From Crocodylus rhombifer (lineage: Eukaryota; Chordata; Crocodylia; Crocodylidae): a stretch of DNA of 64,000 nt. The notes beneath the pieces were generated by a model that searched no databases, was not told where the DNA came from, and worked only from the letters and a program-made list of their open reading frames with translations. The first letter of the stretch is position 1. Every line of letters begins with the position of its first letter. Below are positions 30,655 to 40,640 of the stretch, piece by piece. Made by a program: the position numbers and the translations under genes. The stretch covers positions 660,832 through 724,831 of the forward strand of contig JAVSML010025538.1 in the NCBI GenBank assembly GCA_038503035.1, written 5' to 3'.

Positions 30655-33600
30655 TCCTCCCTCCCCAGAAGCCAATCTGCAGAGGTCCCGCGATGACTTT
30701 GGCCAGCTTCTTCAGCACTCTCGGATGAAGTTCATCCAGTCCTGCTGACTTACAAATGTCTAACTTTTCTAATTGATCATGCACCAGTTTAACATCAACA
30801 GTAGGAAGGTGGTCATTCCCACCAGGCCCATTCTGAGCTTTATCTATTTTATCTATTTTCGCCTTAGCCCACTAAATACAAAGCAAAGTAGTCATTTATG
30901 GGTTCAATTTTCTCCTGAGTGTCTGTAACCAGCTGTCCTGAGTTGTTAAGCAGTGGACCCACACTTCCATTTGTTTTCCCCCTGTTCTCTACATACCTAA
31001 AGAAGGATTTCTTATTGTCCTTGATTTCTGTTGCTAGTTAAAATTCAGTTGCTGTCTTAGCCTTTCTAATCTGCTCCCTACAAGTGCAGGCTTTTGTTGT
31101 ATAGTCCTCCTTGGGGACCGACCCAAGCTTCCATTGTTTGTATGCCTCTTTCTTCTTTTTCAAGAGGATCATGAGTTCCCTGTTAAGCCAAGAAGGCTGA
31201 CCAGCCCTTCTACCTTTCCTTTGCATTGGAATGGACTTATTTTGGCTTCAAGGATTGTGTCCTTGAGGAACAACCACTCTTCATGCAATCCTTTCACCTT
31301 CAGTCCTTGGTTATGCAGCGCTTCCCCTACTATTGCCCTGAGCCTGTTGAAATTCACTTTTTTGAAGTCCAAAACTCAACCCTGCTGATTTGCCTGCTTT
31401 ATGACATGGTTTCATGGTCACTGTCACCCAAGCTACCCTCTATATTCAAGTCGCTCAACCGTCTCCTCAGCCAAGATGAAGTCAAGGCGAACGTTACCTC
31501 TGGTTGGACAATGCACTTCCTGAGTCTGGTAGAGCTCTTTGATACAGGTCAGAAAGCAATGCAACTAATCCAATTTAGCCAAGTGTTCCTCCCAAGAGAT
31601 GTCTGGGTAATTGAAGTCACCCATGATGACCATGTCCCATGCATGTGTGGCCTCTGCCAGTTCTCAAGAGAACTCCAGATTGAGCACATCCCCTTGGTTT
31701 GGTGGTTTGTAGTATACACCTACATTTAAGTCTCTCTCACCATACACCTCCACCCCCTTGTAACTTGACCCAGAGGGTTTCAAGCTGTCCATTTTTGGAG
31801 CCAATGTCAGCCTCCAAGGAGTTGTACTGCTGCCTCACATAGAGAGCTACACCTCCACCTTCCTTCCTTACTCGGTCCCTTCTGTGCAGGGTGTAGCCCT
31901 CTTTGGCTATGTTCCAATCATATGAGAAGTCCCACCAGGTCTCTGTAATCCCTACTAGATCATAATGCCCAGTGGAGAGTAGGAAGGATAGCTTCTGCTT
32001 GTTCCCCATGCTCCTGGCATTAGTGTACAGGCACCTGAGTCCTCCAACTGCGATCCTCGATTTCCTGTCACACTGAAGGAGAACTATTCCCTCAGCTCCT
32101 GCAAGAGTGGTTCTCCTAGTGTCCCCAGCTTTGGAGCTTATTTGCATGCTCCAGTTAGTGTGTCCCCATCCCCTGGTGATCTTATTATAAAGCCCTATCT
32201 AGAAGACTGTCTATCCTGGCTGAGAACAGGGACTTACCCATTCACATTAGGTGGAGTCCTCTTTCCCTGAAGTGTGCCCTGTGGTTGAAGAAACCAAAGC
32301 CCTGTTGGTAGCACCACCTTTGGAGTCATCAGTTCACTTCTTCAATGCATCCTTCCCTCCTAGGTCTGTGGAACTGGGAGCAAAGAGAAAAAGACTACCT
32401 GCACCCCTGATCCCTTGAGCACCACCCCCAGAGCCCCATAGTCACTCATGACCTGGTCTGGATTTTAGTTTCATAGTTTCATAGTTAGTAGGGTCAGAAG
32501 GGACCTGAGCAGATCATCAAGTCTGACCCCCTGGCATGGCAGGAAAGAGTTCCCAAAGGTGGAAGTTAGACCCCAGCAAGGTGATTGTCTAGCCTTGTCA
32601 TAAAGACCCCCAAGGTAGGAGCCAGAATCACTTCGCTTGGAAGTTGGTTCCAGATCCTAGCCACCCTGACGGTGAAGTAGCACCTCCTGATGTCTAATCT
32701 GAATATACCCTCTGCCAGCTTGTGACCATTATTTCTAGTAACCCCTGGAGGTGCTCAGGGGAACAGCCATGGTCCCCGCGACTAGTTTGTAACAGGCCTC
32801 TAGATTCCCCCTCAGCATTCTCTTGTGGAGGCTGAACAGGTTCAGATCCCATAGCCTCTCCTCATAGGACCTCCCTGCTGCCCCCTGATCATGAGAGTGG
32901 CCATCCTCTGGACCCTCTCCATGTTGTCCACATCCCTCTTGAAGTGCAGTGCCCAGAACTGGACGCAGTACTCCAGCTGTGGCCTGACCAGTGCTGCATA
33001 GAGGGGGAGGATCACCTCCTTGGACCTGCTTGAGATGCATCTGTGGATGCATGAAAAGGTGCTGTTGGCCTTCCTGGCTGTATCCCCGCACTGCCGGCCC
33101 ATGTTCATCTTGGCATCAATGATGACTCCAAGATCCTTTTCTGCCTCTGCGCTGATGAGAAGGGACTTCCCCAGCAAGTAGGTATGGTGCTGATTCTTCC
33201 TCCCCAGATGCATCACCTTGCACTTGTCAGTGTTGAATCCCATTCTAGTCTCATCTGCCAACCCCTGTAACCTGTCTAGGTCCAATTGTAGCCTGTTCCT
33301 TCCTTCTAGTGTGCCCACATCCCCGCACATCTTAGTGTCATCAGGAAATTTGAACAGGGTGCTTTTTACCCCCCTTGTCCAAGTCACTGATGAAGATGTT
33401 GAACAGTGCTCCTGGCCATGTCATATGTGCCCACATGGAAAAGGAGCATGGGGTAGTGGTCAGAGGCCCCAATAAGCCTAGGGATCCTCTCCACAAAATC
33501 CTAGATGTGGGCCCCAGGAAGGCAGCAGAACTCATGGGCTAGGGGGTCTGAATAGCAGATGGGTCCCGTGGTGCCTTGCAGGAGGGAGTCCCTCACCATC

Positions 33601-33800
33601 ACCTTGTGTCTCCTCTTGGGGGTGGCAATTTGTTGACTACCCACCTCCTTCTCTGGTGTCTTGATCAGAGCCTCCTCATGCATGGTGAGGGGAGCATACA
33701 TGTCGTGCAATGCCAGGGGAGGGACATCCCTAGCCTTGCATGTCCTGGAGCCTGAGATGACTGTCTTCCAGGTAGCTCCAGTTGGGTCTTTTCAGCCAGC
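30655..33800 (-). mobile_element. CR1 LINE with ORF1 and ORF2 parts, interrupted by another CR1
   Basis: Read on the minus strand, ORF1 sequence with the CR1 SGNH-esterase-like domain lies at 33415-33800. It includes VMVRDSLL (normally GDSLL), a GPICYSDPLAHE segment, CCLPGAHI and FHVGTYD (normally VGTND). The text breaks at about 33413 and resumes at about 32462 with the next part of ORF1 (SDYGALGVVLKGSGVQVVFS). ORF2 endonuclease follows at 31737-32147 (LRCLYTNARSMGNKQ, YDLVGITETWWD, GGGVALYV). The linker is at 31038-31372 (KKKKEAYKQWK) and the start of the reverse transcriptase region runs to about 30655. The 3' end is missing. Stops, frameshifts and a lost GDSL glycine show it is dead. It may extend slightly past 33800. 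Confidence 0.85.
32467..33412 (-). mobile_element. 5'-truncated CR1 LINE inserted in the ORF1 of another CR1
   Basis: On the minus strand it starts in the reverse transcriptase at LFNIFISDLDKG and has the catalytic box as FPDDTKM (FADDTK with the alanine changed, both aspartates kept). The thumb and C-terminal region follow: NTDKCKVMHLGRKNQ, EKDLGVIIDAKMNM, VRPQLEYCVQFWALHF and MERVQRMATLMIRG. It ends in a complete 3' tail with repeated ATGAAACT units (near 32467-32490). ORF1 sequence of the host CR1 lies on both sides in the right order, so this copy inserted into it. The truncated 5' end is normal for a LINE. Confidence 0.85.
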
Positions 33801-35150
33801 TTCTTGATGGTACCAGTTTACCAGTTTTGTTGGTACTGGTTGGTAGTAATTTACCAATTTACCCATTCTACCTGTTTTCCTTGCCCCCCTATGGGTTCTG
33901 CTAATTTGCTGCTAATTGCTCATAGTCTGCCTTCAGCATGCTCCTTCAGCCAGCTTCCTCAATCCTGGGCAGTGCACAATGTGGGGCAGGGGGAAGCCAG
34001 GGATGTTGGCAGGGCCAGGTGTTGTGTACCCGGTATTCATAAAGCAGCAGCCCTGTAGTTTTATGATAGGTTTTTTCATAACCCTGCTAGTTGCTTTTGT
34101 GTAAAAGTGGCAAGATATTTAATGGGGTTCTGGGGGGGTGGGGGGGAGTGGTATTCAAGCTGCAGCTGGCCAAAAGGTTCTTGGACTGACCTCGCCAAGG
34201 GAAGTTCCTCCCCAAACAATCAACCCTGTAGTTGCTTGCAAAAGATGTCACAGCAGACAGACAGGTTCATGAACTATTGCAGGTGCTGTAGGCAGATGCT
34301 GCAGTTCACCTGAGTCACTGTGAGTCAAGGCAGGGGGAAGACTCTGCCTGAACCTGCAGACACTCAGTTCTTGTCATGCCTGCAGGTGCTGACCATAGGA
34401 CTGAATGGATGAACCCTGAACCCCAAGGGTGGCTAGTCATGACTCACTGGGGCCCTGGGCCTGCCCTGCACCCTGCCTTGCAGCTAGAGGGTTTGTCCAT
34501 GGCTGGTTCAGTGGGAGCAGTAGCAATTCGGATACATTGCTTTCCAGGTCTGTGGCAGGAGCTGAAGCCTCCCCTGTCCAAAGGTCTGCACTGGAATCAG
34601 CACCAGGGGTGCAGATCCACTGCCCTCTGGGTGTGTGCAACACAGACTGAGCCCCGGGGTCAGCCCCTCACCCCATCATAGCTCAATCTAGCTGTAGCAG
34701 TGCCCAGCCAATGCACAGCATCATGGCCAGGCCAAGACCTGGCTGCGCTGGGGCCTCCCTGTCACCAGCAGATCCTGGCAATACACTGTACCCAGCTCCA
34801 CTCTCTGGCACCAGCAGCCACTCCCAGGCCTCCAGAGAAATTGTGCCTCCATGCCTGGTACCCAGAAGCCATGGCCCGCTGCCCATGCCCAGGCCTGCCC
34901 AGACACCAGTTTTAGCTGAACTGAGCCAGGGTCCCTGGGCCCAGGCTCAGCAGGCCCATGTGTTAATCTGCCTATGAAAAAATCCCCTCCCCCTATGCCC
35001 TGTCCAACCCCAGCAGAATGAGGCTGTTCGTTATAGTTCAAGTAACCACACGAAGCTGCAGCTGCCCACAAGGAGAACCATGATCACTCCTCAAACCCCT
35101 CCCTCACTATCACTGCAGCCTCCCTGCCACTACAGATAATGCACTTATGA
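33801..35150. other. GC-rich intergenic block, origin unknown
   Basis: The first 200-300 bp may hold the eroded start of the CR1 ORF1. The rest (about 34120-34970) is GC-rich with G-runs near 34125-34150 and many open frames on both strands, none resembling a known family. Part may belong to the flank of the Harbinger element that follows. Confidence 0.35.
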
Positions 35151-36217
35151 AACAGAACAGAACTTTTTTGTTGCAATAAAAAATTTATTTTTATTCAAAG
35201 AAGCACTCAGCAGTAGGCATCAGGAAGACATCCGTCAACCTAGAGAAAACTGACTCCATCAGCAGCGGCCATAGTATGTGCAGCCAGGCAGTTACACACA
35301 ATGGCCACCCAACCAGCATCTCCATGCTGATGGTGGGTGGTGCCATGCACTTCCCACTGCCTCCTGCAATTCCTCAGCCCAAGACTCACTAAAAACCTTT
35401 CCCCTGGTCTTGCAAATATTGTGAAGCATGCAAGATGCCACTTAGAAAGCCTTTATGTTTCCTGGCTCCAACTCAAGCCTGTAGTTCAGTGACCTCAACT
35501 GTGTTTTGAGGTGGCCAAAGGCACATTCAACAGCCATCCTGAATTTGCTCAGATAATAGTTGAATGCTGTCTTTTGCAGGTTGGTAACATGTCCCCCATA
35601 TGGATTCATGAGCCAGGGCCAGAGGGGATAATCTGCATCTGTTATGATAAGTGGGGGAGGAGTGGGGGAGGGCAGTGGCAAAGCCACAGATCACTCTATT
35701 GGGGACTTTAGGTTTATATTGTTCTTTCTCCATCAAACCAGGCAGTGATGAGTTTCTAAATACATTTACATCTGTGTGTTAGCTGCCCAGCCTGTATAAA
35801 TGTTAGTGAAATGGCCCCAGTGATCCACCATGGCTTGCAGGATCATTGAGGTAAATCCCTTCTTGTTTGTGAATGACCAGCTTACCTGTGATGGTGATAA
35901 CACAGGAATGTGTGTGATATCCAATGCACCCACACAGTTAGGGAACTCCATGAAGCCTTAATAAAACTTCCATGGGGCTATGAAGGGAAATAAAGTTGTT
36001 CACTATGACATCCTGCAGCAGCTGGCATACCTCAATGTATTGCCAGCCTGGCTGTGCAGGGAGCCACACCAAACTGGTTTGTGATGTAGTGGAGGCTTGT
36101 AGTGGTGGCCAGTTTCATGATGCCCATGGCTACCCTCTTGTCCAGAGCAATGGGATGACACATAATAGTCTCCTGTCTCACAGTTTATGGCCCCAGCATT
36201 GAGACTATGTGATCAAA

Positions 36218-36235
36218 TGTCTCCCTGCTCATTCA
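36218..36235. repeat. Left 18-bp target site duplication of the Penelope-like insertion
   Basis: TGTCTCCCTGCTCATTCA here is identical to 36570-36587 and flanks the inserted repeat. Removing the insert and one copy restores the transposase reading order around MSRETFD. Confidence 0.85.
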
Positions 36236-36569
36236 TGTTACAGGGGTGTAGGTTGTAGTTGTGTTGGTCTAAGGACATAGGCAGACTAGGTTCTTTGGGT
36301 AAATCTGATATCTTTTATTAGACCAACTAAATAGTTGGAAATTTTTTTCTTAACAAGCTTTTGGGTTTAAAACCCCTTCATCAGGCGGAGGAAGCATCTA
36401 CAGTTGCTGTGTGCTTTTCCCGGATAGAAGCATCTGCATTTGGTATGTGCTCTTCCTGGATGGAATGAATTCAGCCTAAGGGGTTTTTAAATTAAAAGCT
36501 TGCTAAGATATGTTTTTTCTGACTATTTAGTTGGTCTAATAAAATATATCAGATTTACCCAAAGCACCT
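36236..36569 (-). mobile_element. Penelope-like element short copy inserted in the transposase, copy 2
   Basis: A 334-bp insertion bounded by an 18-bp target duplication. Its two ends are inverted versions of each other: TTTTATTAGACCAACTAAATAG near 36311 and CTATTTAGTTGGTCTAATAAAA near 36523, each followed or preceded by AGATTTACCC-type sequence. On the minus strand a hammerhead-like core follows, with CTGATGA (complement of 36378-36384). The 17.4 kb copy shares the GATATCTTTTATTRGACCAAC start and the CTGATGA end. Long target duplications, partial inverted copies and hammerhead motifs all fit Penelope-like retroelements, and no transposase-type ends are seen. The family name is not checked. 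Confidence 0.65.
36359..36384 (-). ncRNA. Degenerate hammerhead ribozyme-like core
   Basis: On the minus strand: CTGATGA, a stem (GGGTTT with AAACCC), then AAAA where GAAA is expected. The plus-strand T at 36362 lies before a G, so a C-to-T change in a CpG would explain the loss. The core guanine that becomes A is essential in hammerheads, so this copy should not cleave. Confidence 0.5.
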
Positions 36570-36587
36570 TGTCTCCCTGCTCATTCA
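36570..36587. repeat. Right 18-bp target site duplication of the Penelope-like insertion
   Basis: Identical to 36218-36235. Its length suits target-primed reverse transcription and not a cut-and-paste DNA transposon. Confidence 0.85.
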
Positions 36588-36977
36588 GAACATCTGAATC
36601 ACCCCAAGTCAACAGTATGATTTGTAATGAATAGTCAGAGTGGCTTGCGTGGGCCCAGACCCTGAGATCATTGCTCCATTGATCAGAGCCCTGTCATCCA
36701 TGGCTGCCTCTCAGTTCTCCCATTCCATGTCATAGGCTATTATCTAGTATAGCAAGCTGTGGTTAGGTTCTGGCATATCTTTGCAACTTCATAGAAGGTT
36801 CAGCATACCCTGTGTTGTGGTCAGTAGCTGCATCTCTACATTACTGATTGCATTCAAGGCCATAACCAGGGCATCCACCAGCATTTGGTCCTCCCCACTC
36901 ACTCTGTCAGGGTTCATCAAAGCCACATTGTATTGCAGCACACAGCAGGGTGGCTGTTCAGCACACAGCACCACCAA

Positions 36978-38094
36978 GGTTCACTAGGCAGGTCAGCTGA
37001 CTAGCTAGAACTGTTGAATATAATCTCTTATCATTTTTACTGTCCTGCTATTTACAATTCAATCATTACATAGCTTAGGAGGCCATGGGCTGGCTGTAGG
37101 CTTAGCAGAGCTTTTTGCCTGCATTGGGGGCAGGACATGTACTGCTCAGCCACTAAGAACTTGTGGGGTGTAGGATGATTCCAGAAAACCACCATATGCC
37201 TGGGGGAGCAGATACTAGCATTGACTGGAACAATGAATAGGTACACCAAGAGGTATCATCCAATCAATGTACCCTACCCCAGAATAAGCCAAGGTTGAAA
37301 TGTGGGTGTGTGGGGCCAGCACTAAATTTGAATACCTCTCATTAAGACATCAACACCTATGCCAGGTATCCAGATGTAAGAACCATCAAGTGATCTTGCA
37401 GCCACAGTGGTTGGGGGCTGGGGGGGAATTAACCTACACCCGGCTTTGCAATAGTTCAGCAAGACAATCCCTGCTACATTTCTATTGCTTAACACCTCAG
37501 GTTCCTGTAACCCAGCCTCCTCCCAAAACTTAGGGTTTGGGGGTTTTGGCCAAAATTCCCCAATTGCTCATCAGTAAAAAGTGGGATGCTGAGCCAAACA
37601 CTGAGTGGATGAACCCTGGTTATTCCTTCCCTTCACATTAAATGGACCACTAAAACAGCTGAATGATTGATAGGTGGCACAGCGGGGGAGTTGATATGTG
37701 CATGAAGGAAGAGCTGCCAGCCAAAGACTCTTGGGTGTGATTGGCAGTGAGCCATTATGATCTATCCTTTGGGACAATGGGGGACAATTTGAGCTAGGCC
37801 ATGCATATCATTGGCGTTTTGTTAGGAAAGGTCACTTGAGCAGATAGATTCCCGTAACTGCCAGCCTTAAGACACAGTTCATACCTTCATAGGTAGGTAT
37901 ACATGGAATTTCAGGAAATACTTTTAAAACGCTTGTATATAACTGTTCCGAAACTTTGCCAGAACGCATCTTGCAACTCTTAGTACTCTCTTGACTCATT
38001 TTGGCCACAAAACAATTCTTGATGTCAACACCGAAGAACGAGTCAAGTTTGCAGGCTACACAGCAGGAGCCTGACACATCTATAAACTGTGACC
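36978..38094. other. Spacer between the divergent Harbinger genes
   Basis: About 1.1 kb between the transposase and the Myb-like gene, presumably with promoters for both. No TATA or CCAAT element stands out. The open frames on the minus strand at 37052-37249 and 37832-38131 resemble nothing I know, and the second overlaps the start of the Myb-like gene in antisense. Confidence 0.4.
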
Positions 38095-38960
38095 CCAAAT
38101 GGACCTGAGAAGAACTTAAAGACTTGATCAATATTTGGTTGGAAGAAAAGATTATTGAGCAGTTGGAAAACAGATTAAATAAGCCAGTTTATACAGCAAT
38201 TGCCAAGGAAATGAAGGTGAGTAAGTGCAATTGGAACTGAACACTGTGCTGCAGTAAGATCAAGGCCCTGAAATATGCTTTTCATTGGGCCAAGGATGAA
38301 AACTTTTTTTCTGGGGCAGCACACACAATTTCACCTTTCTATGACCAGTTGTCTGTCATTCTCGTCAAGGATGCAGGTGAAGCTTATCTCCATTCATTCG
38401 CAAGAATGGGTGCTCAGGAGGGTACACCTAGCTAAGAGATGACAGACAGTCCTAAAACTCCTACAGGAAACATGCCAGAGGTGTTGGGTGACTGCTTGCA
38501 GGAGCTGTAGATAGGGACAGCCAAGATAAAGTTATCCTGAACATGGAAACAGTCTCCCTGATACACAGAGGAGGACAACGATGATACATTGGATGGAACT
38601 GTGCTGTCCCCCCTGGATTTGTGTGACATGGTGTGAAAGAGTAAACACAGACGTGGCAAAAAGAGCCAGAGAATGCAGCTTTCAGAGCTATTACCATATA
38701 AGGATGGAAGCTCCTAGAGCGGAACAAAGAGAGGAAATGGGAGCTTCAGCAAAAAAAGGAGAGGAGGCTAAAGGAGAAAAAGAGGAAGAAAGAGGATTCC
38801 CAGAAGAAAAGAAACTTACCTCAAGACTTCTCACAATGCTGGAGAAAGTGGAACTCCAAGGAGGAGGGATGGATCCCCGAGGAGACAAACAGCAGGATGT
38901 GTCTTGCTGCTGGGCTTGAAAGTAAACAAAGAAAAGAAGAGAATGAACTTTGACCCACTC
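38095..38960 (+). pseudogene. Myb/SANT-like DNA-binding protein pseudogene of the Harbinger element
   Basis: The second gene of a PIF/Harbinger element. Its protein binds DNA and helps import and recruit the transposase. A Myb/SANT-like trihelix domain spans about 38099-38375: a damaged WTEEEL start, then ELKDLINIWLEEKIIEQLE and NKPVYTAIAKEMKVSKCNW. An in-frame TGA follows, then CCSKIKALKYAFHWAKDE and ISPFYDQLSVIL. A middle part follows with SPKTPTGNMPEVLGDCLQE and DTLDGTVLSPLDLCDMV. The Glu/Lys-rich stretch at about 38720-38920 matches the charged coiled-coil C-terminal part usual in these proteins. Two stops and at least one frameshift are visible, so it is inactive. It is divergent from the transposase. 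Confidence 0.75.
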
Positions 38961-39900
38961 TCTCAAGTTTGAAGATGGCATCTGGTTGTCCAACAAGAGG
39001 ATTCAAGGCTTCAGTCACATGCAGGATAAAAGGTAGACATATATATCAACAAAATAAAGAGAAATTATACAGCAGAGTTTGAAGATAGAAACCCACACAC
39101 ACAAAAAAAACAACAGATGAACAAGATAGAAAGAGACTTTGTTTTCTAATACTATGTTCAGTTCAACCAGACTGATAGCGGTTACATAAGAACATTATGT
39201 AGGTAGAGTTACAAAGTTGATGTCACTGATAAGGCTCTAAAAAAAAACAAAAACAAAAAAAGTCAAAGGGACACAAAAGGACAGCTTCTGCCTAAAAGTA
39301 AAGAAAGTTTGTATGGAGTGATAAAAGATAAAAATAAAGACAAGTGTTAATCTGAATCAGACTATGAAAATATATATATATGTTGACGAGTGAATGTGGA
39401 TAGTCAAGAAGGTGAGCGAGGTATTTCTCCATAATACCAGGACCCCTAATAGAGGCTTTAAAAAAAAAAAAAACAACCCCCCCAAAAAACAACCAAAAAA
39501 AAAAAACAATACACAACAATTCTCCCAACTAATGACATCATAAACTAGAACATATAATAATAACATTCAAGACGTGGCAGGTGGGAAAGTTGGGATACCT
39601 ATAGTTCTTTGGGAGATTATAAGAGGGTACGAAGAGTCATCCTAAGTGACACCATCACACATAGCAGAAGCTCAGGAGACCCAAAGATAGGTTTGAGTTC
39701 TGGATACCCAAAAGGATCCACACCTGGGGAGTTGTAAGTATCGGGGAATGGGCATTATATCCATTTGTGGTACTATAGCAGACACACAATGTTTCACTTC
39801 TATTGGGGAGTGAATGTGTGAATTCTTCTGCAAGCAGAAATACTCCAGAGACAGCATGATGGAGTCTTTGGTAGTGACCACAGAATCCTGAGTGACCACC
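38961..39900. other. A-rich sequence between the Myb-like gene and a short coding-like stretch
   Basis: A-runs at about 39098-39110, 39240-39260 and 39461-39506 and a short TATATATATA tract. I see no gene. The A-rich tracts could be old retroposon tails. Confidence 0.4.
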
Positions 39901-40095
39901 ATGGACGACTGGTGGGACGAAGTCTGGGTGGTGCTTGGAGACAGCATGGCCAGCACTAACGAATTCTAGAAGGATATCATAGCCAGCACAAAACAATTCC
40001 TTAAGCTCTCCTTATGGTACCATGCAGGTCTTGAGAAGACCTACACAATGATTAAGGAACAGATCCTGAAGCATGTGAACAAGTTCCCCAGTTAG
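39901..40095 (+). pseudogene. Unassigned coding-like stretch (64 codons, one in-frame TAG)
   Basis: From ATG at 39901 to TAG at 40093-40095 the frame reads a plausible globular or helical sequence: MDDWWDEVWVVLGDSMAS, a TAG at codon 23 (39967-39969), then KDIIASTKQFLKLSLWYHAG and MIKEQILKHVNKFPS. The tryptophan-rich start and amphipathic helix-like continuation look more protein-like than random frames here. It lies after the Myb-like gene on the same strand, so it could be a lost part of the Harbinger element or a piece of another repeat. I do not recognise the family. Confidence 0.35.
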
Positions 40096-40199
40096 TAAGT
40101 TACCTCAGGAACAAGAAAGCAAGATCTATTAGGCTTGCCTCTATCTGGGAGGTCACCAGAAATGAAACCACTGAGTCTATTTCCCCACCCCACAAAGCA

Positions 40200-40640
40200 A
40201 CAACCTCAGAGCTGCCCCATACTAGAATAGTGGTGCTGGTTCTGGCAGTCAAACATAAATGGCAGGGGGTAGGAGCGGGGCTACTCATGTTGCCTGCAGG
40301 CAGCATACATCCTGTGTGCTATGTCCTACCTTGCCCCTCTGCATGTCCATAGCCAGAGTGATCCATGTACCATGCTGCCCCTTAATTTTTCCCTGGGCCC
40401 TGCAAGGAGTTAATAACCACTTAGGTGCTTAATATGGACACCTGGGAGTAGTTTCATTTGCACTTAACAGCAAATGTGGTGCCCTACCAGTCCCATGCCC
40501 ATGACTCATGGCCCTGGCCAGGATGCCAGCCTGGACCATGCTCCCCCTGGCTCCTGACATGTATTTTTGTCACACTCCATGAAGCTAATCTGCAATTGTA
40601 ATAGGTTTCCCAGTTTTAAAATGTTTACAAACCCCTCTAT
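40200..40640 (+). repeat. GC-rich dispersed repeat, copy B
   Basis: Segment 40404-40481 aligns with 30457-30534 (AAGGAGTTAATAACCACTTA against AAGGAATTAAGAACCACTTT, then GGACACCTGGGAGT against GGCACCCGGGAGT), in the same orientation. Flanking GC-rich sequence also looks loosely similar. Family unknown. Confidence 0.5.

Larger units (their letters stand above)
35340..36977 (-). pseudogene. PIF/Harbinger transposase pseudogene
   Basis: The DDE-type nuclease that cut and moved the element. Read on the minus strand: an N-terminal part (36789-36977) with ALMNPDRVSGEDQMLVDALV; MSRETFDHIVSMLGP and IALDKRVAMGIMKLATTTS, then a YITNQFGVAP segment at about 36240-36060; the first catalytic aspartate in EFPNCVGALDITHIPVL, then FTNKKGFTSMILQAMVDH and FTNIYTGW (35766-35951); the second in DADYPLWPWLM; and the glutamate in FRMAVECAFGHLK (35442-35687). 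A C-terminal ASCMLHNIC tail ends near 35345. All three catalytic residues survive, but in-frame stops (after MLGP; an Arg codon turned TGA before MSRE), frameshifts and a 334-bp insertion make it non-functional. Confidence 0.88.
35150..40100. mobile_element. PIF/Harbinger DNA transposon remnant (two divergent genes)
   Basis: A transposase pseudogene on the minus strand (35340-36977) and a Myb/SANT-like pseudogene on the plus strand (38095-38960) lie head to head with about 1.1 kb between their starts. This pair is the usual gene set of an autonomous PIF/Harbinger element. A minus-strand polyadenylation-like stretch (AATAAA within 35165-35205) closes the transposase side. I could not find terminal inverted repeats or the 3-bp target duplication, so both outer limits are estimates. 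A younger Penelope-like insertion sits at 36236-36569. Confidence 0.7.

Noticed and set aside
32467..33800. A CR1 with ORF1 directly fused to the end of its reverse transcriptase
   Set aside because: The next part of ORF1 is found on the other side of the reverse transcriptase block, so insertion of one CR1 in another explains it better than a fusion.
37832..38131. 99-codon minus-strand frame
   Set aside because: Its end is antisense to the start of the Myb-like pseudogene, and it shows no family resemblance.
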